DNA from: Escherichia coli
GTDB taxonomy: Bacteria; Pseudomonadota; Gammaproteobacteria; Enterobacterales; Enterobacteriaceae
Direction: 5' to 3'
Assembly (NCBI RefSeq): GCF_036503815.1
Contig: NZ_AP027764.1
Span: 1,178,001-1,242,000, forward strand
Length of the DNA stretch: 64,000 bases
Positions within the stretch are counted from its first letter, which is position 1. The number at the start of each line of letters is the position of its first letter. Below the pieces are notes generated by a model. The model ran no database searches. It was not told where the DNA came from and saw only the letters and a list, made by a program, of their open reading frames with translations. The position numbers and the translations under genes are program-made. This document shows positions 1 to 7,710 of the stretch, piece after piece.

Positions 1-13
1 CCGCAAGCACCAG

Positions 14-84
14 GGAGGATAACGTTGCTTTAGCAACGGCCCGAAGGGCGAGCCGTAAGGCGAGTAATCCTCCCGGATGCACCA
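14..84 (+). repeat. tRNA-Arg 3'-end remnant with expanded T-arm loop
   Basis: The last bases match the 3' end of the tRNA-Arg genes that follow (cctcccggatgcacca). However, the GGAGG and CCTCC halves of the T-stem are separated by about 50 bases instead of the usual 7-base loop. The inserted stretch folds into three small hairpins (CGTTGCTTTAGCAACG, GCCCGAAGGGC, GCCGTAAGGC). No acceptor 5' strand or anticodon arm is present, so this is not a functional tRNA. It is probably a decayed or modified tRNA copy in the tandem array; whether it is processed as a stable RNA is unknown. Confidence 0.5.
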
Positions 85-148
85 TCTCTTACTTGATACG
101 GCTTTAGTAGCGGTATCAAAAAATCTGCAGTAAAGTAAGTTTCCCGAT

Positions 149-225
149 GCATCCGTAGCTCAGCTGGATAGAGTACTCGGCTACGAACCGAGCGGTCGGA
201 GGTTCGAATCCTCCCGGATGCACCA
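149..225 (+). tRNA. argY: tRNA-Arg (anticodon ACG)
   Basis: This is a 77-base tRNA with the CCA end encoded. The acceptor strands are GCATCCG and CGGATGC, the D arm reads AGCTCAGCTGGATAGAGT, and the anticodon loop CTACGAA gives ACG (read as ICG after deamination). The T arm is GGAGGTTCGAATCCTCC. It decodes CGU, CGC and CGA. It is the first of three identical copies here. In K-12 the array is serV-argV-argY-argZ-argQ upstream of yqaB, so the three copies nearest yqaB should be argY, argZ and argQ; that naming rests on position only. Confidence 0.95.
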
Positions 226-287
226 TCTCTTACTTGATATGGCTTTAGTAGCGATATCAATATCAGCAGTAAAATAAATTTCCCGAT

Positions 288-364
288 GCATCCGTAGCTC
301 AGCTGGATAGAGTACTCGGCTACGAACCGAGCGGTCGGAGGTTCGAATCCTCCCGGATGCACCA
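288..364 (+). tRNA. argZ: tRNA-Arg (anticodon ACG)
   Basis: This is the second identical 77-base tRNA-Arg(ACG) copy, with encoded CCA. The spacer before it repeats the preceding spacer (ttgatatggctttagtagcg type), so the tRNA plus spacer is duplicated as a unit. The copies are probably cut from one polycistronic precursor by RNase E and RNase P. The symbol is assigned by order. Confidence 0.95.
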
Positions 365-466
365 TATTCTCCGTAATCATCAGTGATGATGGTTAAGATG
401 GATTTTCTTATTTGATATGGCTTTAGTAGCGGTATCAATATCAGCAGTAAAATAAGTTTTCCCGAT

Positions 467-543
467 GCATCCGTAGCTCAGCTGGATAGAGTACTCGGCT
501 ACGAACCGAGCGGTCGGAGGTTCGAATCCTCCCGGATGCACCA
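467..543 (+). tRNA. argQ: tRNA-Arg (anticodon ACG)
   Basis: This is the third identical 77-base tRNA-Arg(ACG) copy and the last tRNA before yqaB. It is followed by a short hairpin (GCGGTACTAACCGC, about 585-598) and another scrap resembling a tRNA end (ggcaccatct). No classic T-rich terminator is visible directly after it. The symbol is assigned by order. Confidence 0.95.
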
Positions 544-753
544 TATTCTCCGTAACCTTCAGCAATGAACGTATCGAAGAGGTAGCGGTACTAACCGCAG
601 GCACCATCTTCTCCCACAAATTTCCTTCAAAAATATTTCATTTCTAAATAACTACTTTATCTATAACCTGAATATTCTTCTCCTTCGCCATCAGCGACAA
701 AATCAAGCAATTACGCTAAAGTAGCGTCATATTTTTCGACTTGCGAGAAGACC

Positions 754-1320
754 ATGTACGAGCGTTATGCAGGTTTAATTTTTGATATGGATGGCACAAT
801 CCTGGATACGGAGCCTACGCACCGTAAAGCGTGGCGCGAAGTATTAGGACACTATGGTCTTCAGTACGATGTTCAGGCGATGATTGCGCTTAATGGCTCG
901 CCCACGTGGCGCATTGCTCAGGCGATTATTGAACTGAATCAGGCCGATCTCGACCCGCATGCGCTGGCGCGTGAAAAAACAGAAGCAGTCAGAAGCATGT
1001 TACTCGATAGCGTCGAACCACTCCCCCTTGTTGAAGTGGTGAAAAGCTGGCACGGACGTCGACCAATGGCTGTAGGAACGGGGAGTGAAAGCGCCATCGC
1101 TGAGGCACTGCTAACGCACCTGGGATTACGCCGTTATTTTGACGCCGTCGTTGCTGCCGATCACGTCAAACATCATAAACCTGCGCCAGACACATTTTTG
1201 TTGTGCGCGCAGCATATGGGCGTGCAACCAACACAGTGTGTGGTCTTTGAAGATGCTGATTTCGGTATTCAGGCGGCCCGTGCTGCAGGCATGGACGCTG
1301 TGGATGTTCGCTTGCTGTGA
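754..1320 (+). CDS. yqaB: Fructose-1-phosphate phosphatase YqaB (HAD family)
   Basis: A 188-residue cytosolic HAD-superfamily sugar phosphatase, the length of E. coli YqaB. Motif I is FDMDGTILDTEP near residue 10, where the two Asp are the nucleophile and the acid/base. The motif III lysine lies in HHKPAPDTF and motif IV in VFEDADFGIQAA. The alpha-helical cap sits between motif I and the second motif, as in beta-phosphoglucomutase-like enzymes. The family removes phosphate from fructose-1-phosphate and 6-phosphogluconate. The stop codon overlaps the GTG start of yqaA, so the two are translationally coupled. Confidence 0.95.
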   Translation: MYERYAGLIFDMDGTILDTEPTHRKAWREVLGHYGLQYDVQAMIALNGSPTWRIAQAIIELNQADLDPHALAREKTEAVRSMLLDSVEPLPLVEVVKSWHGRRPMAVGTGSESAIAEALLTHLGLRRYFDAVVAADHVKHHKPAPDTFLLCAQHMGVQPTQCVVFEDADFGIQAARAAGMDAVDVRLL

Positions 1321-1745
1321 GTGAAGCTTTATCGCTTTTATCGTTGTTTGCCAGTAGTTTCCTCAGCGCTACACTATTACCCGGTAATTCCGAAGTCGTG
1401 CTGGTTGCAATGTTGCTTTCCGGGGTAAGTCATCCCTGGGTTTTAGTGTTAACAGCAACAATGGGTAATAGCCTTGGAGGGTTAACTAACGTTATCCTTG
1501 GGCGTTTCTTTCCATTGCGTAAAACATCGCGCTGGCAAGAGAAAGCTACTGGTTGGCTGAAACGCTATGGTGCAGTCACGCTATTATTAAGCTGGATGCC
1601 CGTGGTTGGTGATTTACTGTGTCTGTTAGCGGGATGGATGCGCATCTCCTGGGGGCCAGTAATCTTTTTTTTGTGTCTTGGTAAAGCGTTACGTTATGTT
1701 GCAGTTGCAGCAGCGACCGTTCAGGGCATGATATGGTGGCACTAA
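1317..1745 (+). CDS. yqaA: Inner-membrane protein YqaA (DedA/VTT family)
   Basis: A 142-residue hydrophobic protein of the SNARE-associated/DedA (VTT) family. It starts at GTG, overlapping the yqaB stop by four bases (GTGA), as in K-12. The family pattern is visible: an N-terminal hydrophobic stretch with LLPGNSEVVL, a glycine-rich GNSLGGLTNVILGRF segment, and two further hydrophobic helices including VAGDLL-like and FFLCLGKALRY. DedA proteins support membrane lipid and proton-motive-force homeostasis; YqaA itself has no firm function. About 70 bases separate it from gshA. Confidence 0.93.
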   Translation: MSEALSLLSLFASSFLSATLLPGNSEVVLVAMLLSGVSHPWVLVLTATMGNSLGGLTNVILGRFFPLRKTSRWQEKATGWLKRYGAVTLLLSWMPVVGDLLCLLAGWMRISWGPVIFFLCLGKALRYVAVAAATVQGMIWWH

Positions 1746-1817
1746 TTGTAGGCCTGCACACATGGTCACCATTACAGTTATGCTAATTAAAACGATTTTG
1801 ACAGGCGGGAGGTCAAT

Positions 1818-3374
1818 TTGATCCCGGACGTATCACAGGCGCTGGCCTGGCTGGAAAAACATCCTCAGGCGTTAAAGGGGATACAGCGTGGGCTTGAGCG
1901 CGAAACTTTGCGTGTTAATGCTGATGGCACACTGGCAACAACAGGTCATCCTGAAGCATTAGGTTCCGCACTGACGCATAAATGGATTACTACCGATTTT
2001 GCGGAAGCATTGCTGGAATTTATTACACCAGTGGATGGTGATATTGAACATATGCTGACCTTTATGCGCGATCTGCATCGCTATACGGCGCGCAATATGG
2101 GCGATGAGCGGATGTGGCCGTTAAGTATGCCATGCTATATCGCAGAAGGTCAGGACATCGAACTGGCACAGTACGGCACTTCTAACACCGGACGCTTTAA
2201 AACGCTGTACCGTGAAGGGCTGAAAAATCGCTATGGCGCGCTGATGCAAACCATTTCCGGCGTGCACTACAATTTCTCTTTGCCCATGGCATTCTGGCAA
2301 GCGAAGTGCGGCGATATCTCGGGCGCTGATGCCAAAGAGAAAATTTCTGCGGGCTATTTCCGCGTTATTCGCAATTACTATCGTTTCGGTTGGGTCATTC
2401 CTTATCTGTTTGGCGCGTCTCCGGCGATTTGTTCTTCTTTCTTGCAAGGAAAACCAACGTCGCTGCCGTTTGAGAAAACTGAGTGCGGTATGTATTACCT
2501 GCCGTATGCGACCTCTCTTCGTTTGAGCGATCTTGGCTATACCAACAAATCGCAAAGCAATCTTGGTATCACCTTTAACGATCTCTACGAGTACGTAGCG
2601 GGCCTTAAACAGGCAATCAAAACGCCATCGGAAGAGTACGCAAAGATTGGTATTGAGAAAGACGGTAAGCGGTTGCAAATCAACAGCAATGTGCTGCAGA
2701 TTGAAAACGAACTGTACGCGCCTATTCGTCCAAAACGCGTTACCCGCAGCGGCGAGTCGCCTTCTGATGCACTGTTACGTGGCGGCATTGAATATATTGA
2801 AGTGCGTTCGCTGGACATCAACCCGTTCTCGCCGATTGGTGTAGATGAACAACAGGTGCGATTCCTCGACCTGTTTATGGTCTGGTGTGCGCTGGCTGAT
2901 GCACCGGAAATGAGCAGTAGCGAACTTGCCTGTACACGCGTTAACTGGAACCGGGTGATCCTCGAAGGTCGCAAACCGGGCCTGACGCTGGGTATCGGCT
3001 GCGAAACCGCGCAGTTCCCGTTGCCGCAGGTGGGGAAAGATTTGTTCCGCGATCTAAAACGCGTGGCGCAAACGCTGGATAGCATTAACGGCGGCGAAGC
3101 GTACCAGAAAGTGTGTGATGAACTGGTCGCCTGCTTCGATAATCCCGATCTGACTTTCTCTGCCCGTATCTTAAGGTCTATGATTGATACTGGTATTGGC
3201 GGAACAGGTAAAGCGTTTGCTGAAGCGTACCGTAATCTGCTGCGTGAAGAGCCGCTGGAAATTCTGCGTGAAGAGGATTTTGTAGCCGAGCGCGAGGCGT
3301 CTGTACGCCGTCAGCAGGAAATGGAAGCCGCTGATACCGAACCGTTTGCGGTGTGGCTGGAAAAACACGCCTGA
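1818..3374 (+). CDS. gshA: Glutamate-cysteine ligase GshA
   Basis: A 518-residue enzyme catalysing ATP-dependent joining of glutamate and cysteine, the committed and glutathione-inhibited step of glutathione synthesis. The length equals E. coli GshA and the N-terminal GIQRGLERETLRV motif is characteristic of the gammaproteobacterial family. Translation starts at TTG, as known for this gene, preceded by a strong GGGAGG site 6 bases upstream; the rare start lowers yield. The sRNA gene micA lies convergent to it just downstream, sharing its 3' hairpin region. Confidence 0.98.
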   Translation: MIPDVSQALAWLEKHPQALKGIQRGLERETLRVNADGTLATTGHPEALGSALTHKWITTDFAEALLEFITPVDGDIEHMLTFMRDLHRYTARNMGDERMWPLSMPCYIAEGQDIELAQYGTSNTGRFKTLYREGLKNRYGALMQTISGVHYNFSLPMAFWQAKCGDISGADAKEKISAGYFRVIRNYYRFGWVIPYLFGASPAICSSFLQGKPTSLPFEKTECGMYYLPYATSLRLSDLGYTNKSQSNLGITFNDLYEYVAGLKQAIKTPSEEYAKIGIEKDGKRLQINSNVLQIENELYAPIRPKRVTRSGESPSDALLRGGIEYIEVRSLDINPFSPIGVDEQQVRFLDLFMVWCALADAPEMSSSELACTRVNWNRVILEGRKPGLTLGIGCETAQFPLPQVGKDLFRDLKRVAQTLDSINGGEAYQKVCDELVACFDNPDLTFSARILRSMIDTGIGGTGKAFAEAYRNLLREEPLEILREEDFVAEREASVRRQQEMEAADTEPFAVWLEKHA

Positions 3375-3383
3375 CAGAAAAGA

Positions 3384-3455
3384 AAAAGGCCACTCGTGAG
3401 TGGCCAAAATTTCATCTCTGAATTCAGGGATGATGATAACAAATGCGCGTCTTTC
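3384..3455 (-). ncRNA. micA: MicA small regulatory RNA
   Basis: The minus strand reads GAAAGACGCGCATTTGTTAT at its 5' end, which is the known MicA start including the seed that pairs with ompA mRNA. It ends in the GGCCACTCACGAGTGGCC hairpin and a T-rich tail. MicA is a 72-nt, Hfq-dependent, sigma-E-activated RNA that represses ompA and other envelope genes. It lies between gshA and luxS, antisense to both, as in K-12. Overlap with the luxS 5' leader may permit cross-regulation. Confidence 0.93.
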
Positions 3456-3523
3456 ATATACTCAGACTCGCCTGGGAAGAAAGAGTTCAGAAAATTTTTA
3501 AAAAAATTACCGGAGGTGGCTAA

Positions 3524-4039
3524 ATGCCGTTGTTAGATAGCTTCACAGTCGATCATACCCGGATGGAAGCGCCTGCAGTTCGGGTGGCGAAAACAATGAA
3601 CACCCCGCATGGCGACGCAATCACCGTGTTCGATCTGCGCTTCTGCGTGCCGAACAAAGAAGTGATGCCAGAAAGAGGGATCCATACCCTGGAGCACCTG
3701 TTTGCTGGTTTTATGCGTAACCATCTTAACGGTAATGGCGTTGAGATTATCGATATCTCGCCAATGGGCTGCCGCACCGGTTTTTATATGAGTCTGATTG
3801 GTACGCCAGATGAGCAGCGTGTCGCTAATGCCTGGAAAGCGGCAATGGAAGACGTGCTGAAAGTGCAGGATCAGAATCAGATCCCGGAACTGAACGTCTA
3901 CCAGTGTGGTACTTATCAGATGCATTCGTTGCAGGAAGCGCAGGATATTGCGCGTAATATCCTGGAACGTGACGTACGCATCAACAGCAACGAAGAGTTG
4001 GCGCTGCCGAAAGAAAAGTTGCAGGAATTGCACATCTAG
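3524..4039 (+). CDS. luxS: S-ribosylhomocysteine lyase LuxS
   Basis: A 171-residue Fe(II)-dependent lyase that splits S-ribosylhomocysteine into homocysteine and DPD, the autoinducer-2 precursor, in the activated methyl cycle. The metal site HTLEH (around residue 54) and the catalytic cysteine in PMGCRTGFY are present. A strong GGAGGTGG Shine-Dalgarno lies just upstream of the ATG. In K-12 the next genes are emrB-emrA; here the RNA-repair cassette is inserted between them. Confidence 0.98.
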   Translation: MPLLDSFTVDHTRMEAPAVRVAKTMNTPHGDAITVFDLRFCVPNKEVMPERGIHTLEHLFAGFMRNHLNGNGVEIIDISPMGCRTGFYMSLIGTPDEQRVANAWKAAMEDVLKVQDQNQIPELNVYQCGTYQMHSLQEAQDIARNILERDVRINSNEELALPKEKLQELHI

Positions 4040-4052
4040 TCAATTGAAGAGG

Positions 4053-4082
4053 CCGGGCAGGTGATATCACCGCCCGGTTTTT
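4053..4082 (+). terminator. luxS intrinsic terminator
   Basis: The CCGGGC/GCCCGG stem encloses the internal palindrome GGTGATATCACC and is followed by five T. It also lies immediately after the stop of the convergent HD-Pnk gene, so it may act in both directions. Confidence 0.85.
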
Positions 4083-4083
4083 A

Positions 4084-5197
4084 TTACCTGTCAGTCACCC
4101 GATATTCCACGCTATGTGCTTCATCAGGTTGAGGAACTTCCAGCCTTGAGGCCATCCGCATCACGACCGCTTCAGGAACGGCATACTCGCGCCTGGCATT
4201 TTGCTGCTTCCATTGCGCCCACGGTACTTCCAGATAAACGATTTTTACTCGTGCACCGTAAGCCGTAAACAGACTGATGAGCTGGCTACGCAACTGGCGG
4301 GTAATGTTCGTTGCATTCCAGATGAACGGCTTCTTCTGGCGTAAAAAAACGCGCGCTTCTTCTTTTGCCTGTTGCACAATACGCCCGGTGGCGGTTTTGT
4401 CGTCCGGACTGGCATTGATTCGCCGCCGCATATCATCAAGGCTGATAACGTTCACTCTCTGGCACTGTTCACTGATAAAGCGATCTTTGCCCATACCCGG
4501 TAAACCACACAGCAAAATAACCTCAAAAGATTCAGCCTCCCAGGGAACAAAATCAGGAGAACTTTGTTCATGGGTCAGGTAATGCCAGCGTGCGGAATCC
4601 GAAGCGAATGAACGCACTTTTTCCCCAGCATTGTTGCTCCTGGCAAAATAGCTCGAACAGCTCGATGCGTTCCAGCATTGATTGCTGATCATGACAATGG
4701 CGACCAAGCAGATCGGCACGAGCAAGCAAAGCGAGCAGACGTGTGTCGATACGCATTGCAGCCGTGAGCAGCAAACGCTCCGGTTCCGGACGTTCCAGTA
4801 ACCATAGCGGTAACCCATGCAGACGCACCAGTGCAACAATTTGCTCGCGTAGCACGAACGGCGTCGGGATATCGCGCCATAAAATTTGTCGGGCCGTCAA
4901 TTCACCCCGACGAGCATGGCCTGGAGACTGAATACGTCCGTTTTCCTGCACGGTAGTACTGCGCTTTTCAACGTCATGCAATAACGCCGCCGCCCATAAA
5001 ATTTCCTGCTGCTGAGCGGGGAGTTGCTGAAACTCAGCCATCGCAACGAGTGCATTCAGCACCATTTCAGTATGCACACCAACGTCGCCTTCACCATGAT
5101 GCTCCGGGGCTTGCGGCGTGTTATGCATATCCTCAACCCAGCTAAAACGCTGGCGTAGCGTCGACCAGCGTTTGTCGTCGGTAAGTTGCCAAATCAT
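4084..5197 (-). pseudogene. HD-Pnk RNA end-healing enzyme, frameshifted
   Basis: Two minus-strand frames together encode one protein. The first, from 5197, has a metal-dependent HD phosphohydrolase domain (His42, His74-Asp75 in LLHDVEK, then GHARRGE). The second, to 4084, has a polynucleotide kinase domain with P-loop GLPGMGKDRF, the SLDDMRRRI acidic motif and WNATNITRQLR. This order matches the HD-Pnk family described from Runella, where HD removes 2',3'-cyclic or 3' phosphate and Pnk phosphorylates 5'-OH ends. The frames join at a run of five A and four G (plus strand 4618-4626). One A fewer would restore CWGKVRSFA continuously. As read, the HD part ends at 4568 after 209 residues and the kinase lacks its own obvious start. 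The stop side abuts the luxS terminator, and the 5' end overlaps the ligase gene stop by four bases. This could be a true mutation, a sequencing indel or a +1 recoding site. Confidence 0.8.
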
Positions 5198-5901
5198 GAC
5201 TGTTCTCCATAAGCGAACTCATGGGCCATCCGCGCCCGTCGCCAGTGGCGTTTCCAGTGCTCGGTGGTTTTGACATGATTTTTGCGTACATACTTGAAGA
5301 CGTTATGCGAAAAGTCAGCGACGGAAAACGCATCACTATTCCGGCTGACAATGCCTTCCAGCGTACAGGGTTGCCCGGTTTGCGTATCCCAGGGATCGAA
5401 CGCGCCGCGCGCATTGGTCAGCGCCAGAAAATCACGTTGCCAGCTTTTTTCATCATTCCCCGGCTGCGGGCCGGAGATTTCGGGAACGCAGGGGAAATCA
5501 AACAGAGCGGCGTAAAACTGCACCTCTTCCCAGCTCAGCCATATATCCTGGCAGCGAACGGCAAACAGATAAAAATCCTGCTCCAGGGCGCGATATTCAA
5601 TCGAATGAACGGCATAAAGATTTTCACCAAACAACTCCAGATCGCCGAGATCGTTTTTCAGCAGTTGCCAGCGTTGGCGAATTTTATAGGTCCATGCCGA
5701 TTGTGTAGGCGCGGCATGGGAACGGGCAAACACGCCGTAGCGGTTAAGGCAGTTATTTTCACCGTCGAGTTTTTCTGTGTGCACCAATTGCGTGATGGCC
5801 TGTAAATCCTGCCAGTAATCGGTGTTAATACGGTCATCGCTGGTGGTGCCAGGGGAGAAGGGGTAATGCCAGGTTCTCCCGTATTTACGTTGGGTATTCA
5901 T
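5194..5901 (-). CDS. ATP-dependent RNA ligase (nucleotidyltransferase superfamily)
   Basis: A 235-residue protein with all core motifs of covalent nucleotidyltransferase RNA ligases: motif I with the adenylylated lysine (K44 in EKLDGEN), motif III (ELFGENLYAVHS, about 89-100), motif IV (EGIVSR, 182-187) and motif V (FKYVRKNH, 202-209). It should seal 5'-phosphate/3'-OH RNA ends by the three-step AMP mechanism. The N-terminal KYGRTWHYPFSPGTTSDD block recalls the ligase family found beside HD-Pnk genes. Its stop overlaps the HD-Pnk start (ATGA), so healing and sealing activities are co-translated. The cassette's own promoter should lie in 5902-6125, but I could not identify it. I do not recall this gene at this site in K-12. 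Confidence 0.88.
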   Translation of the reverse strand: MNTQRKYGRTWHYPFSPGTTSDDRINTDYWQDLQAITQLVHTEKLDGENNCLNRYGVFARSHAAPTQSAWTYKIRQRWQLLKNDLGDLELFGENLYAVHSIEYRALEQDFYLFAVRCQDIWLSWEEVQFYAALFDFPCVPEISGPQPGNDEKSWQRDFLALTNARGAFDPWDTQTGQPCTLEGIVSRNSDAFSVADFSHNVFKYVRKNHVKTTEHWKRHWRRARMAHEFAYGEQS

Positions 5902-6125
5902 AATAATCCATTATTTTTTGTGTAATAAACGTACGCCCGCGAGGGTGCGAGTTATGGGGTTAAAAAAATGTGAGTATCACCCGCGAAAGCGAGGGCGAAG
6001 AAAAAAGTGAGTTAACAACCTGAGCGAATGCTCAGAACCGGTTAATGGTGAATGGAAGAGTTTGGGGCGGCGAAAAGATACACCGTTTGAGATGATAAAA
6101 CAACCGTTTACAGAATGAGCAAATA
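5902..6125. other. Leader region of the RNA-repair cassette
   Basis: This gap holds the 5' region of the minus-strand cassette. Nested hairpins are visible (CGCCCGCGAGGGTGCGAG at about 5935-5952; CACCCGCGAAAGCGAGGG at about 5978-5995), together with several A/T tracts. I saw no clear sigma-54 -24/-12 element of the kind used by rtcBA and no convincing sigma-70 pair. Confidence 0.4.
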
Positions 6126-6151
6126 AAAAGGGAGCCGCAGCTCCCTTTAAC
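6126..6151 (-). terminator. emrAB intrinsic terminator
   Basis: On the minus strand the stem AAGGGAGC/GCTCCCTT with loop TGCG is followed by five T, a few bases after the emrB stop. Confidence 0.85.
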
Positions 6152-6155
6152 AACC

Positions 6156-7694
6156 TTAGTGCGCACCGCCCGCACCGCCACCTGCGCCAAATGGCGGTTT
6201 AGCAAACCACACCAGCCCCAGCAGGACGAGGAATATCCCGGCTGACATCCAGAAGATCTCATTGGCGGAAATAATCAGCCCCTGATTAGTGATCTGCTGG
6301 GCAATCCAGCCTGATGCCTGTTGTTGCGTCATCCCCAGCCCTTCCAGTTGGCTGTACATCGCCTGAGCGTTCGGGTTAAACGGGTTTACCGACTCGGTTA
6401 ACTGTGCGTGGTGCATCGACTCGCGGTTAGTCCACATGGTGGTGGTGATGGATGTGCCGATAGACCCCGCCAGCGTTCGCGTAAAGTTAGAGAGGCTCGA
6501 TGCCGCCGCCAGTCGTTCCGGTGGCAAACCAGACAGCGTAATGGTGGTCAGCGGCATAAAGAAGCAGGCCACTGCGAAGCCCTGGATAAACTGCGGCCAG
6601 GCCGACGCGCCAAAATCCATACCCGGTTCAAAGGTATAAGCACGCCAGTAGAAGCAGACGGCATACATGATAAAGCTGAAGGTTACCAGTCGCCGCATAT
6701 CCAGTTTATGCGCGAAGCGGCCGATAATCGGCGACAGGATCACCGGAATAATCCCTACCGGCGCAGAGGCCAAACCTGCCCAGGTCGCCGTGTAACCGTA
6801 GACCTCCTGCAACAACTGCGGCAGCAGAACAATCGCGCCGAAGTAGAGCATATACGCGAGGCTGATACACAAGCAGCCGATGGTGAAGTTGCGCGACTTA
6901 AACAACGACAGATCGACTATCGGGTTATCGTCGGTCAGCTCCCAGACAATCAGGAAGCAGATAGCCACCACCGCCACCACGGTGAGAATGATAATTTCCT
7001 GTGATGAGAACCAGTCCAGCTCTTTACCCCGGTCGAGCATAATCTGCAGGCTGCCGATGCCAATTACCAGCAGCGCCAGCCCCACGGCATCAATCCGCCG
7101 CCGTTCGGTGCGGGTTTCGCGTCCGCGCAGGGTTTGCAGTGTCATCAACACCACCGCCACGCCAATCGGCACGTTGATGAAGAATATCCAGCCCCAGTGG
7201 TAATTATCGCTGATATAACCGCCGAGGATCGGGCCGCAAATTGGCGCGACAATCACCGTCATCGACCACAACGCCAGCGCGATCGAGCGTTTTGCTGGCG
7301 GGTAGTTATTCAGTAACAGACTTTGCGAAAGCGGGATCAGCGGCCCAGCGACAATCCCCTGAATCACGCGGAAGAAGATCAGCATATTCAGGCTGCTGGA
7401 GACACCACACGCCCACGACGCAATAGCAAAGGCGATGGTTGACCAGAGGAACAGTTTCACTTCCCCGACGCGCTTTGCCAGCCAGCCGGTAAGCGGGATC
7501 GAGATGGCATTCGCCACCCCGAAAGAAGTGATTACCCACGTTCCCTGGCTGAGCGATGAGCCCAGATTCCCGGCGATAGTGGGGATCGCCACGTTAGCAA
7601 TGGTGGAGTCTAGCACCTGCATGAATGTCGCCAGTGACAGCGCAATCGTCATAATGACCAGTTGCGCGCCTTCCAGCGGTTTTTGCTGTTGCAT
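6156..7694 (-). CDS. emrB: Multidrug efflux MFS transporter EmrB
   Basis: A 512-residue, 14-TM DHA2-family proton antiporter of the inner membrane. With EmrA and TolC it exports hydrophobic uncouplers and antibiotics such as CCCP and nalidixic acid. The start is taken at MQQQKPLEGAQ, three codons inside the longest frame, which gives the K-12 length. Motif A-like GWLAKRVGEVK and the motif C region APICGPILGGY are present. It lies 16 bases after emrA in the same operon and ends in a glycine/alanine-rich tail. Confidence 0.97.
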   Translation of the reverse strand: MQQQKPLEGAQLVIMTIALSLATFMQVLDSTIANVAIPTIAGNLGSSLSQGTWVITSFGVANAISIPLTGWLAKRVGEVKLFLWSTIAFAIASWACGVSSSLNMLIFFRVIQGIVAGPLIPLSQSLLLNNYPPAKRSIALALWSMTVIVAPICGPILGGYISDNYHWGWIFFINVPIGVAVVLMTLQTLRGRETRTERRRIDAVGLALLVIGIGSLQIMLDRGKELDWFSSQEIIILTVVAVVAICFLIVWELTDDNPIVDLSLFKSRNFTIGCLCISLAYMLYFGAIVLLPQLLQEVYGYTATWAGLASAPVGIIPVILSPIIGRFAHKLDMRRLVTFSFIMYAVCFYWRAYTFEPGMDFGASAWPQFIQGFAVACFFMPLTTITLSGLPPERLAAASSLSNFTRTLAGSIGTSITTTMWTNRESMHHAQLTESVNPFNPNAQAMYSQLEGLGMTQQQASGWIAQQITNQGLIISANEIFWMSAGIFLVLLGLVWFAKPPFGAGGGAGGAH

Positions 7695-7710
7695 CACACG
7701 CACCTCTGGA

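Noticed and set aside
30..619. Four minus-strand open frames of 79-116 codons
   Set aside because: They are antisense to the repeated tRNA-Arg genes and owe their length and mutual similarity to the repeats (recurring GASGRIRTSDRSVRS).
4618..4626. Minus-1 programmed frameshift (G GGA AAA heptamer) to fuse HD and kinase
   Set aside because: A minus-1 shift leads to a frame that stops soon after; the kinase lies in the plus-1 frame.
4560..4840. N-terminal 75 residues of the long kinase-frame ORF as a Cys-rich protein
   Set aside because: It is the HD gene read in the wrong frame; the kinase homology begins only after the homopolymer at 4618-4626.
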